64,000 nucleotides of DNA from Streptomyces sp. SJL17-4 (GTDB lineage Bacteria; Actinomycetota; Actinomycetes; Streptomycetales; Streptomycetaceae). The stretch's first letter is position 1; the number at the start of each line of letters is the position of its first letter. The notes under the pieces are model-generated. The model was not told where the DNA came from and searched no databases. It saw nothing but the letters and a program-made list of their open reading frames with translations. Of this stretch, positions 36,500 through 44,680 are shown piece after piece. The stretch lies in the NCBI RefSeq assembly GCF_036826855.1, contig NZ_CP104578.1, positions 806,001-870,000 on the forward strand, in the 5' to 3' direction. Position numbers and translations under genes: made by a program.

Positions 36500-39400
36500 T
36501 CAGCCGGCCCAGACGTCCTCGACGTAGCGGCCGGATCCTACGAGCGCGGCGAGCCAGGCCACGGCCCGCTCGTCACTCTCACCGGTCCGTTCGCGGTAGA
36601 TCGCCATGAACGCCTCCCGTACGGCGGGGGCCATGCGACGGCCGTCGCCGCAGATGTAGACGCGGCCACCGGCTTCCAGGACCGACCACACCTCCTCGCT
36701 CTCGCGGGCGATGCGCTCCTGGACGAAACGGGCGCCGTTCTCGGGCGCGTGCATGAAGGTGGGACGCATGCTGACGGCGCCGTCCGCCTCGGCCGCCTCG
36801 AACTCCTCCCGGTGCAGGAAGTCCACGTCGGGGTGGTCGCAGCCGAAGTAGCAGAGCAGGGTGCCGGTCGAGCCCGTGTGGTGGCGGTCCAGGACGGCTC
36901 CGCGGAAGGGCGCGAGTCCGGTGCCCGCGCTGACCAGGATCACCGGCACGGAGGTGTCCTCGGGGAGGCGGAAGGACACGCTGCACGGCAGGACCCGGGC
37001 CTGGATCACGTCGCCCGCGTTCACGGTCTGCAGGAAGTGCGAGGCGATGCCCCGGAAGGTGCCCTCGCCCGCCCTGTGGGGCGCTGCGAGCAGCGACACC
37101 ATCAGGTCGGCCTCGCCGGGCCGGGCCGCGGCCGACGACGAGATCGAGTAGTGCCGGGGGCGCAGTACCGGCAGCAGCTCCAGGAAGCGCTCGAAGGGCA
37201 GCTCGCACGCGCGGTAGCGCTCCAGGAGGTCCAGGACGCTGAGCCCCGCGACGGTCACCTGCTCCCGGAAGGTCTCGGGATCGGCGGTGGCGAGGGCGGT
37301 GAGCGGCTGCTTCTCGGGCGGGCAGTCGGTGTGCTCGGCGAGCACGGCGACCTGCTCCTGGGCGGCCGCGTCCTGGAGCTCGACGAAGTCGGTGAGCAGG
37401 CGGCGCAGGGTCAGCGGCCGGTCCACGGGCAGGGCGCCCCGGCTCCGGCGGCGGGCGCGCAGCCGGACGGTGCGGTCCAGGTCGAGGCCGAAGCGGTCGG
37501 CGACGCGCCGGACGAGATCCTCGGGATTGCTGGGCAGGACGGCCAGGTGGTCGGCGGTGCGGTAGGTGACGCCCTCGGGCAGCCGGAGCCGCAGGAACCG
37601 CTTGGAGCGGCCCAGTTCGTGGTCGGTGTCGACGAGTTCGTACGCTTCGAGGACCTCCATCGGCTGGACGCCGTGGCGCTCGGCGAGACCTCCGAGGACC
37701 GACTCCGAGGTGTCCTCCAGCTCGTACAGCCCTTCCCCCTCCACCTCATGTGCGGGGGCGGCCGCTTCACCGGCGACCGCCTCGCCGTACTCCTCCAGGA
37801 GCGCCTTCCACAGGTCTTCCGTCCACTGGTCGACCGCTCCGCCGAAGTCGCCGGAGGCGTCGGCGCTGCCGCGCTCCAGGAGCGGGACGGCGCCGGCGGC
37901 GGTCAGGCGCTCGTCGATCAGGGTGGGGATCCGCTGGTAGGTGGCGGCCCAGTTGCGGTCGCCGACACCGAGGACGGCGTAGCGCAGGCCGGTGAGCGAG
38001 CCGGGGGCGAGGTTCTCCAGGGAGGCGACGAACTCGGCGGCGTCGTCCGTCGGGCGGCCGTTGTAGGAGGCGGCGACGATGACGACGGGTCCCTTGGAGC
38101 CGGCCAACCGCTCGGTGTACTGGTCGAGGGAGGTGACGGTCGGGGCGAAGCCGTGCTCCTCGCCGTCCGTGCCGAGGTCGCGTGCGATGCCGGCGCAGGT
38201 GCCGAGGTTGGAGCCGTGGAGCAGCGTCAGCGCGGTCCCGCTCGCCCGGCGCGTCACGGCCGCGGTCCGGCCCGCGGTGGGGGCCGCCGCCGCGGCGGCG
38301 GGCAGGCGCCGTTCGTCACTGGTGCGGCGGGCGAGCCTCAGGCTGAACCCGTCAGGCTTGATGGTCAGGGTCGACTTGATCTTCATCTGGTAGTCGGTGT
38401 GGTCGATCAGGCGGTAGCGGTGCACCAGCAGGCCGAGCAGCAGGGTAGCCTCGTGCAGCGCGAACTGCCGCCCGATGCAGGCCCGTTCGCCGCTGCCGAA
38501 CGGCTTGAAGGCGTGCACCGAACGGGCCGCCTCCCGCTCGGGCGTGAAGCGCTCGGGATCGAACAGCTCGACGTTCTCCCCCCAGGCCGCGTCGCGGTGC
38601 AGGGCCGAGGCGATCACCATCAGCGACTCGCCCTTGCGTACGGGGTACTTGCCGCCGATGACGGTGTCCTCGATCGGCTCGACGGCGTACGCGGGCGCCG
38701 TCGGCCACAGTCGCAGGCTCTCGTTGAGCACCTGGCGGATGTAGGTGAGCTTGCCGATGTCGCCGTACTGGGGGTCCGGGGATTCGGTGTCGCCCCACAG
38801 GGCGTCCACCTCGGCCTGGGCCCGGGCGAGGACCTCCGGGTGCTTGGTCAGGTAGTACAGGGCGAAGGAGAGCGCGCTGCTGGTGGTCTCGTGGCCGGCG
38901 ATCAGGAAGGTGATCACCTGGTGCCGGATGTTGACGTCGTCCAGCGGCTCGCCGGTGACGGGGTCCTTCGTGTGCAGCATCAGCCCCATCAGGTCGTCCG
39001 TGCTGGTGTCGCCGGAGGCGCGGCGCTCCCTGATCACGTCGTCGACGAGCTCCGTCATCAGGTCGATGTCCGCGCGGAACTGCTCGACCTTCTTCCTCTT
39101 GAACAGCTCGGAGCCCGGGATGGACTCGCCCTTCTCCTGGGCGAAGACGAGAGCCCGGGACATCGCCTCGACGAACGGGTGCAGGTCGTCGCGGCGGAAG
39201 GACTCGAAGTCGTAGCCGAAGCCGCACAGGCCGATCGTGTCGAAGGTCAGCCGGGTCATCTCGTCGGGCACGTCCACCGACTGCACCCCGGCCAGCCGGT
39301 CCCACTTGCCGATCAGCGACCGGGCGACCTGGAGCATGGGGGCGTGGTAGCTGCGCATCGAGCCGAGTGAGAACGCGGGCATCAGGATGTCGTGGGCCTT

Positions 39401-39715
39401 GCGCCAGTTCGGCTCGTGGTTGTAGGCGGTGAACAGACCGTCCCCGGCCAGAGCCCGGACCTCGACCAGGTCGGCGTGCACGTGCTTGCGGAAGCGGGTC
39501 TCGTCCGACAGCTCGGTCACGAGGTCCAGACCGCCGACCATGACGGTGTCCCTCCCGAAGAGCCGCAGCCGGTACACGGGCCCGAATTCCCTGAACTCCT
39601 TCAGCAGGTAGGCCAGGAAGTCCGCGCCCGCCGGAACGTTGAACGCGTGGCCTACGAGGGGCAGCGGGGGGCGCTCGGGGATCGCCCGCGCCGCGCCTAC
39701 GGACACCTGAGTCAT
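36500..39715 (-). CDS. Self-sufficient CYP102-type cytochrome P450/reductase fusion
   Basis: The 1071 aa protein matches P450 BM3 layout. The P450 domain (1-460) has I-helix AGHETTS at 273-279, ExxR in ESLR at 332-335 and haem Cys413 in FGSGERACIG. A flavodoxin-like FMN domain (about 490-640, LTLLHGSNLGTCAG) and an FAD/NADPH reductase domain (about 690-1071, RHYSISSSAA, SAGTGLAPFRG) follow. It hydroxylates medium or long acyl chains near the omega end with NADPH and O2 in the cytoplasm. ATG 39715 has GAAAGG nine bases upstream. It is divergent from an alcohol dehydrogenase gene that could oxidise the hydroxylated product. Confidence 0.95.
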   Translation of the reverse strand: MTQVSVGAARAIPERPPLPLVGHAFNVPAGADFLAYLLKEFREFGPVYRLRLFGRDTVMVGGLDLVTELSDETRFRKHVHADLVEVRALAGDGLFTAYNHEPNWRKAHDILMPAFSLGSMRSYHAPMLQVARSLIGKWDRLAGVQSVDVPDEMTRLTFDTIGLCGFGYDFESFRRDDLHPFVEAMSRALVFAQEKGESIPGSELFKRKKVEQFRADIDLMTELVDDVIRERRASGDTSTDDLMGLMLHTKDPVTGEPLDDVNIRHQVITFLIAGHETTSSALSFALYYLTKHPEVLARAQAEVDALWGDTESPDPQYGDIGKLTYIRQVLNESLRLWPTAPAYAVEPIEDTVIGGKYPVRKGESLMVIASALHRDAAWGENVELFDPERFTPEREAARSVHAFKPFGSGERACIGRQFALHEATLLLGLLVHRYRLIDHTDYQMKIKSTLTIKPDGFSLRLARRTSDERRLPAAAAAAPTAGRTAAVTRRASGTALTLLHGSNLGTCAGIARDLGTDGEEHGFAPTVTSLDQYTERLAGSKGPVVIVAASYNGRPTDDAAEFVASLENLAPGSLTGLRYAVLGVGDRNWAATYQRIPTLIDERLTAAGAVPLLERGSADASGDFGGAVDQWTEDLWKALLEEYGEAVAGEAAAPAHEVEGEGLYELEDTSESVLGGLAERHGVQPMEVLEAYELVDTDHELGRSKRFLRLRLPEGVTYRTADHLAVLPSNPEDLVRRVADRFGLDLDRTVRLRARRRSRGALPVDRPLTLRRLLTDFVELQDAAAQEQVAVLAEHTDCPPEKQPLTALATADPETFREQVTVAGLSVLDLLERYRACELPFERFLELLPVLRPRHYSISSSAAARPGEADLMVSLLAAPHRAGEGTFRGIASHFLQTVNAGDVIQARVLPCSVSFRLPEDTSVPVILVSAGTGLAPFRGAVLDRHHTGSTGTLLCYFGCDHPDVDFLHREEFEAAEADGAVSMRPTFMHAPENGARFVQERIARESEEVWSVLEAGGRVYICGDGRRMAPAVREAFMAIYRERTGESDERAVAWLAALVGSGRYVEDVWAG

Positions 39716-39857
39716 GAGCGTGCCTTTCGTTGCACTCCAGCAGTCACCAGCCAACATACATGCGACTTTGTCGAGTGAACATGTCGGATGACTGTACTGA
39801 ACGACACAGTCGCAGGACGGAACTCGGAGCACTCCGCAAACGTCTGGCGGGAGCGGC

Positions 39858-39916
39858 TTGACAGATGACACCGTCAGTAGACACGGTTAATCGACATGGT
39901 CAGTCGACCATGTCGA
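39858..39916. promoter_or_regulatory. Operator between divergent CYP102 and alcohol dehydrogenase genes
   Basis: tcgacatggt (39891-39900) and accatgtcga (39907-39916) are perfect 10 bp arms around cagtcg. A TTGACA box at 39858-39863 may be the -35 of the rightward promoter, which would place the palindrome over or just after the -10 region. It is a candidate site for the nearby TetR protein. Confidence 0.6.
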
Positions 39917-39967
39917 GCGCCTGAGCTACGCACGCGCTTCCTTCATCGAGCACATCGAGGTCTCCGC

Positions 39968-41029
39968 ATGAACACCATGCTGGCCGGGCGGCTGCGCCTG
40001 GACACCCGTACCTTCGCCGTCGAAGAGGTCCCGATCCCGGTCCCCGGCCCGGGCGAGGTCCTCGTGGAGGTGCGGGCCGCCGGCGTCTGCCTGTCCGACA
40101 TCCATCTGATCGACGGCAGCCTGAGCCCCTTCTTCCCCACCGACGCCGTCACGAAGGCGGGCGCCGTCACCCTCGGCCACGAGGTCGCCGGAGTCGTCCA
40201 CACCCTCGGCCCGGACGTGAAGGGCGACTGGACGCCCGGACAGCGCGTGGTCCTCCAGGCCGGCGAGGCCTGCGGCGACTGCGGCGGCTGCCTGCGACGG
40301 ATGACGTGCCACCGGCCGATCACCCGCGGCCTCGACTACGACGGCGGCTGGGCGCAGTACGCGATCGCCCGCGAGGGCACGTTGCTGCCCATCCCGGACG
40401 ACCTGCCCTTCGACCAGGCCGCGATCATCCCCGACGCGGTCTCCACCCCGTACGCCGCGATCGTGGGCACCGGCGCGGTCCGCCCCGCCCAGTCGGTCGG
40501 CATCTGGGGCGCGGGCGGCCTCGGCGCCCACGCCGTGCGGCTCGCCCGGATGGTCGGCGCGGCCCCGATCCTCGCGATCGACCCGCTGCCCTCGGCCCGC
40601 GAGCGGGCCCTCCTCTTCGGCGCGGACGTCGCCCTCGACCCCCTCGCCCCGGACTTCGCGGAGGCGGTGCGGGAGGCGACGGCCGGGCGCGGCCTCGACG
40701 TCGCCTTCGACTTCGCCGGCGTGGGCGCCGCCCGCGCCCAGGCCGCGTCCGTCCTCGGTCCCTTCGGTTCGCTCGTCCTCGCCGGACTCACCCCGGAGCC
40801 GGTCACGATCGCCGACAGCATCGGATTCTGCTTCAACGTCAACCAGGTCCGCGGCCACTACGGCTCCGAGCCGGAGCACGTGGAACAGCTCGTCGGCCTG
40901 GCGGCCGCCGGACGGATCGACCTCGGCCCCTCCGTCAGCGCCCACGTCCCGCTGGCGGAAGCCGCGGAGGCCGTCGCCCGCCTGGAGAAGAAGAACGGGG
41001 ACCCGATCCGCCTCGTGCTCACCCCCTGA
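39968..41029 (+). CDS. Zinc-dependent alcohol dehydrogenase (MDR family)
   Basis: The 353 aa protein has GVCLSD and GHEVAG catalytic-zinc motifs, structural cysteines in CGDCGGCLRRMTC, and a nucleotide loop (GAGGLGAHAVRLAR). It oxidises alcohols with NAD(P). Its divergent promoter is shared with the CYP102 gene, which makes a hydroxy-fatty acid oxidising role plausible. Not closely similar to the alcohol dehydrogenase at 21280-22395. Confidence 0.9.
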   Translation: MNTMLAGRLRLDTRTFAVEEVPIPVPGPGEVLVEVRAAGVCLSDIHLIDGSLSPFFPTDAVTKAGAVTLGHEVAGVVHTLGPDVKGDWTPGQRVVLQAGEACGDCGGCLRRMTCHRPITRGLDYDGGWAQYAIAREGTLLPIPDDLPFDQAAIIPDAVSTPYAAIVGTGAVRPAQSVGIWGAGGLGAHAVRLARMVGAAPILAIDPLPSARERALLFGADVALDPLAPDFAEAVREATAGRGLDVAFDFAGVGAARAQAASVLGPFGSLVLAGLTPEPVTIADSIGFCFNVNQVRGHYGSEPEHVEQLVGLAAAGRIDLGPSVSAHVPLAEAAEAVARLEKKNGDPIRLVLTP

Positions 41030-41036
41030 GCACGAA

Positions 41037-41085
41037 GGGCGGTGGCCGGCTCACTCCGCACGCGCGGACGAACCGGCTACCGCCC
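41037..41085. terminator. Inverted repeat between converging genes
   Basis: GGGCGGTgGCCGG (41037-41049) pairs with CCGGCtACCGCCC (41073-41085), one mismatch, just after the alcohol dehydrogenase stop and before the stop of the leftward membrane protein gene. Confidence 0.65.
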
Positions 41086-41114
41086 CACCATCGCCCGAGG
41101 ACCGCCGGCACCTG

Positions 41115-41804
41115 TCAGACGCCCTGCCCACTGTCCAGTGCTGCGACCATGCCGGCCACGATCACCGTGTTGAAGACGAACGCGATGGTCGCGTTGGCCG
41201 CCACCGTCCGGCGCATCTCCCTCGACATCACCGTGACGTCCGTCGTCCCGAATGTCGTCATGACCGACAGGGCGAAGTACACGTAGTCAGCCCAAGCCGC
41301 CGTCTCCCCACCCGGGAAGTCCAGCGCCGCCTCGTCCTCCACGAGGTTGTCGGCATGGAACGCGACCGCGAAGGCGACCAGAACGCAGATCCAGGCGACG
41401 ACGACGAGACCGAGCGCCATCAGAACCCGCGCGCCCGCCGGGAAGGCGGAACCCAGATGCCCGGGACGCCACACCGCCGACACCACGAGCGCCGCCGACG
41501 CGATGAGGACCGACACGCCGGGGCCCGGCGCGGTCCCCAGAAGGTAACGCTGCAGCACCGTCCCACGCTCCTCCCTCCTGGCCCAGAAGCGGATCCGTTC
41601 CGGCGGCGCGGCCGAAAAGGCTCTCAGCGTGACCACCAGGTAGCAGATCAGGTAGGCGAACAGTGCCACCACGCCCAGATCGGCACTGGAGGCGGACACG
41701 GACCCCGGCGCGAGAACCCCCAGCAGGCCGAGGAGCGCGGCGACGCACGCCCCGACGACCGTACTCACCGCGGACCGGCGACGCTCGGAGAGCCATGAAT
41801 GCAC
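41115..41804 (-). CDS. DUF1345-family membrane protein
   Basis: The 229 aa protein has about five to six hydrophobic segments and the C-terminal family motif [19 protein letters not shown], which resembles the pore helix and filter region of two-TM potassium channels. The open frame begins earlier, but GAGAGGAGG eight bases before GTG 41804 fixes the start. The biochemical role is unknown; ion passage is possible. Confidence 0.78.
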   Translation of the reverse strand: MHSWLSERRRSAVSTVVGACVAALLGLLGVLAPGSVSASSADLGVVALFAYLICYLVVTLRAFSAAPPERIRFWARREERGTVLQRYLLGTAPGPGVSVLIASAALVVSAVWRPGHLGSAFPAGARVLMALGLVVVAWICVLVAFAVAFHADNLVEDEAALDFPGGETAAWADYVYFALSVMTTFGTTDVTVMSREMRRTVAANATIAFVFNTVIVAGMVAALDSGQGV

Positions 41805-42105
41805 CGGCCGCGCCTCCTCTCGAACGTCCCCGCGCATGCGACGACAACCGCCCGGCCCCGCAAAGGAATGTGGAACAGAACGTGATCGTACGAAAGGGCG
41901 GCCATCCAAGGCCGCCGTCCACCGAACGACGCGCTGGTGGTGTGCACTCGCTTCCCGCCCCGCCGTACTTCCCCCTCCTCCGGACGCGTTCGCCGTCCAT
42001 CTGCGTAAGCTGGTGCCGGGAACAACCGGGTGCTGGCCATCGCCAACGCAGGTTCCACACTCCGGTCACGAAAGACCGACCCTAAGACTCGTAAGAAACC
42101 GGGAA

Positions 42106-43242
42106 TCAGGCCGCCTCCCAGAGCCCGGCGTCGAGGATCCGGGCGGCCTTGGTGATGCTGCCCGGCATCAGGTGACGGTAGGTGCGGTACGTCTCCTCGA
42201 TGGACTTGTGGCCCATCCACTCCGCCACGTCGGTGATGGGGATGCCGTTGCCGAGGGCGTTCGAGGCGAAGTAGTGCCGGAAGCCGTACATCCCCACGCC
42301 TTGCTCTGGCGGGAGGTTCTCGAAGAGGCGCTTCACACGCCGCCGCTCCATCGGCTCCGTGTAGCAGCCACTGGGACCCCGCAGCAGATACCCGTCCCCT
42401 GTTGTGCCGTACTTCTCCGCGTAGCGCTCGATCGCCTCATGGACCGATCGGGGCAGAGGCACCTCGCGGAACTCCCCCGTCTTCCGGTGCTTCAGCTTCG
42501 CCGGCTTGTGCGTATTGGAATGGATCTGCTCGTCGACCCGGTACACGTCCTTGGCCACGACGTTGTTGACGTTCACCGCCCGCGCCTCGCCATTCCGGAG
42601 CCCGCATCCCGCCATCATGACGATCTCCAGCGCAAGGTCCGCATCGGCAACCGCCAACGCCCGCTTCACGTAGGTGAGCGAGGGAATGGCGACCTGCTCA
42701 CGCACGTATTCCGGCTCCTGCACCCCCTTCACCGGGTCGTCCGCCATGGCCCCCTTGGCGTAGGCGTCCCGCAGGATGGTCTTGAGGACCCGGAATATGT
42801 TCACCTGGTTTCCCCGGCCGACTCCGTCGCTCTCCATCTCGTCCAGGAACCGCTCGACCACCATCGGCGTGACCGAGTTCAGCTTCCGCGATCCCAGGCG
42901 CGGGACGATGTGCACGTTGATCGAGCTGTCGACGTGCCAGCCAGTGGAGTAGTCGGTCATCTTGCGCTGCCGCGGCCGCCACTGCTTCGCGTATTCCTCG
43001 ATCGTCTGCTGACCCAGTTCGCGGCGGGCCGCCGCCACGGACGGCGCCGTGGTCTTCTTCTCCGCGTAGAGCTGCGTGAGACGTTCGATCGCGTCGTCCT
43101 GCGTGCCGTAACCGGACTCCTCACGCTGCTTACCCAGCGCGTCCCGGAAACGGATCATGTACGGGTGAGGGCAGCGGGTGGGCTTCGCGCAGCCGCAGTC
43201 CTTGAAGAAGGACCCCATGCCGCGGGCGAGCTGTCGGGCCAT
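42106..43242 (-). CDS. int: Tyrosine site-specific integrase
   Basis: The protein is about 378 aa with an N-terminal cysteine-containing arm-binding region (FKDCGCAKPTRCPHPY), a core-binding SAM-like domain, and a catalytic domain. The catalytic domain has the first Arg in GCGLRNGEA, the Lys region HKPAKLKHRKTG, a GFRHYFAS box, WMGH and the nucleophile Tyr in YRTYRHLMP. The box II His three residues before Arg is Tyr here (YGFR). The start is uncertain among ATG codons at 43254, 43242 and 43218; none has a strong site. Its gene ends 158-300 bases from the attR repeat, as expected for the enzyme that inserted the element in panD. Confidence 0.9.
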   Translation of the reverse strand: MARQLARGMGSFFKDCGCAKPTRCPHPYMIRFRDALGKQREESGYGTQDDAIERLTQLYAEKKTTAPSVAAARRELGQQTIEEYAKQWRPRQRKMTDYSTGWHVDSSINVHIVPRLGSRKLNSVTPMVVERFLDEMESDGVGRGNQVNIFRVLKTILRDAYAKGAMADDPVKGVQEPEYVREQVAIPSLTYVKRALAVADADLALEIVMMAGCGLRNGEARAVNVNNVVAKDVYRVDEQIHSNTHKPAKLKHRKTGEFREVPLPRSVHEAIERYAEKYGTTGDGYLLRGPSGCYTEPMERRRVKRLFENLPPEQGVGMYGFRHYFASNALGNGIPITDVAEWMGHKSIEETYRTYRHLMPGSITKAARILDAGLWEAA

Positions 43243-43330
43243 GTCACGCACCATCCGTTCCAGCCCAAGAATCATGCTCAGGCACCGCATCGCAGGTCGG
43301 AGGTCAGCAAGCGGGGACACCATGCGGACG

Positions 43331-43352
43331 CATGCTGACCGTTTGCTGACCT
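43331..43352. repeat. Repeated CATGCTGACCG-like site near integrase (right end)
   Basis: catgctgaccgtttgctgacct matches catgctgaccgaatgctgactt at 7964-7985 in 19 of 22 positions, same orientation. Both contain tgctgac twice at 10-base spacing. They are candidate arm-type integrase or excisionase sites, although the left copy could simply be part of the panD leader homology. Confidence 0.45.
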
Positions 43353-43396
43353 GAGGGGGGCACATGATGCCCCTGACCTGCGGCGACGCCAAATAG

Positions 43397-43429
43397 TCAG
43401 ATCTTGGACTTGAACAGAGTGCGCATCAT
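43397..43429 (-). pseudogene. panD: Orphan panD start (ten codons then stop)
   Basis: Read leftwards: AGGAG, seven bases, then ATG ATG CGC ACT and on to the end of the repeat, followed directly by TGA at 43397-43399. It encodes [10 protein letters not shown], the same as the PanD N-terminus apart from the first two residues. It is what remains of the original 5' end of panD after insertion. Confidence 0.75.
43400..43425. repeat. attR core: right direct repeat
   Basis: Identical over 26 bp to 7746-7771. To its right lies a full panD-type leader with ribosome binding site and hairpin; to its left, sequence unrelated to panD begins at once, next to the integrase gene. Confidence 0.85.
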
Positions 43430-43660
43430 CGAGGTACTCCTGGAGCTAGGCTCCCTGCCTGCGTTTTTGCAGGTCAAGGGCGGTTTCCCTACCTTACAAC
43501 GAGTCGCATGTTCGGTCAGCTTTCACCAGGTTTTTGAGGACTGATGCTGACCAATTGCCGACTCTTCTGACGGACCGTCAGGTGACTGCAGGAGGGCTTC
43601 GCCAACCCCCCCTGAACCCCACCGCGACGACTGCACAAGCCTACGCAGCAGCCTCCGAAG
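43430..43660 (-). promoter_or_regulatory. Displaced panD leader/promoter region
   Basis: The block at 43449-43481 repeats 7794-7825, with the CCTGC/GCAGG hairpin kept but its loop changed. Farther out lie tgctgacc-aat-tgccgac and a ctgacggaccgtcag palindrome. No gene is present. It now drives only the orphan ten-codon frame, unless it serves another function. Confidence 0.6.
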
Positions 43661-44011
43661 GGTGCCCGTGATCACCGTCACTCTGGTGGTCCGGGAGGCC
43701 AGGAGCGAGGGCGGTCGCGAGGGATCCGGGCTGCATACCGACATGGGTCGATCGGCCCGGGCCCCTCCGCATCCCCCTCAAAGAAGGAGGCCCCCAATGG
43801 TTCAAGAGCAATCCGAGAGGCCGAGGCGGCGGGGCCGCATAGCCGCGAATCGCCGGTTAGCCAAACCGGCCATTCTCATGACCATGGCTCTAGCTCGTCC
43901 GGTGACTCCTGACGGTGACACAGGGCGGGCGTCAAGGACGTTTGGAATTCGGCCAGAGCTGAGCGCGAGTCGATGCCGCGACCAGGCTCAGGCCAGCCTC
44001 AAGGAGCCATC

Positions 44012-44272
44012 TTGCCCACCGTGGAACCGCAGTCGCACTCCGACGAGACCCGCACCGACATCAACTCGTCGGACAGGCGCCGCAGCGTCGAGCCCGTCCT
44101 TATGGACACTTCCGAGGTCGCCACGATGCTCAACATGTCCACGAGCCGGGTCTATAAGGAGGCATCGAAACTGGGCTCGAAGGGCTACAAGCTCGGCCGA
44201 GGCAGGAACGCCAAGGTGCTGTACAAGAAGGCCGAGATCTTCAAGTGGCTGGAGCAGCAGAAAATCCATTAG
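44012..44272 (+). CDS. Excisionase-like helix-turn-helix protein
   Basis: The 86 aa product has an HTH_17/Xis-type domain: MDTSEVATMLNMSTSRVYKE, then a basic wing (KLGRGRNAKVLYKKAEIFKWLE). AAGGAG five bases before TTG 44012 sets the start; an ATG at 43973 lacks a site. Such proteins bend DNA during excision of mobile elements. It lies outside the attR repeat, so it either belongs to a second, decayed element at the same site or is a host gene. Another open frame with AAGGAGG at 43798 runs through this region in a different frame and looks non-coding. Confidence 0.7.
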   Translation: MPTVEPQSHSDETRTDINSSDRRRSVEPVLMDTSEVATMLNMSTSRVYKEASKLGSKGYKLGRGRNAKVLYKKAEIFKWLEQQKIH

Positions 44273-44599
44273 AGGCGTGCCGCCATGCTCACCGACACAC
44301 CCCTTCCGGCATGCGGCCTGTGATTCCCCAAAGGGGGATCCCCCGAATCTCTGGAAGACCTTCTGGGCACTTCGCCGGCATCCCGATCAGCGCGCCCCCT
44401 GACCGACCCCGGACTCGCCGACACCCGACGACCGTCGATCCCGGGGCACCCCTTCCCGCCCGCCGACCGCTTGTCAAGACCCGGCTGTTCGGGCCGCCTG
44501 CCGTCATTGGGATCTATCTCCCGCTGGGTGCTGCTCTGACCTGTCGGACATGACGCGCGCGGCGCTTGCCGTGACGTTGCCGGCGGCGGCTTTACCTCT
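44273..44599. other. Intergenic stretch, no gene seen
   Basis: No reading frame with coding-like composition and a start site was found on either strand. A short gggggatccccc palindrome near 44335 is the only structure noted. Confidence 0.5.
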
Positions 44600-44650
44600 C
44601 TAGGGCGGATGTCCTAGAGTTCCGGCATCCGTCTAGGACATCCGTCCTAG
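44600..44650. promoter_or_regulatory. Twin TetR operators
   Basis: CTAGGGCGGATGTCCTAG (44600-44617) and CTAGGACATCCGTCCTAG (44633-44650) are 18 bp sites 15 bases apart, each with CTAGG/CCTAG ends. In addition, GGATGTCCTAGA and TCTAGGACATCC form a 12 bp inverted repeat across them. They lie directly upstream of the TetR gene. Confidence 0.75.
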
Positions 44651-44680
44651 GCGTGGGTGAGTGCCGCGAGGTGGATGCTG

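Noticed and set aside
8121..41029. Secondary-metabolite biosynthetic cluster
   Set aside because: Oxygenases, CoA ligases and an aminotransferase are present, but there are no PKS, NRPS, terpene synthase or RiPP enzymes; permease, symporter, acyl-CoA dehydrogenase and aldehyde dehydrogenase favour catabolism.
7746..43425. Self-transmissible conjugative element (AICE)
   Set aside because: No FtsK/Tra-type translocase, replication initiator or Kor/Spd genes were seen between the repeats; only integrase and cargo are present, so transfer would need outside help.
43798..44402. Plus-strand frame starting at an AAGGAGG site (MVQEQSERPRRRG)
   Set aside because: The start site is strong, but the frame soon becomes Arg/Ser/Pro-rich and runs through the HTH gene in another frame. 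At most a short leader peptide or a broken gene could be real.
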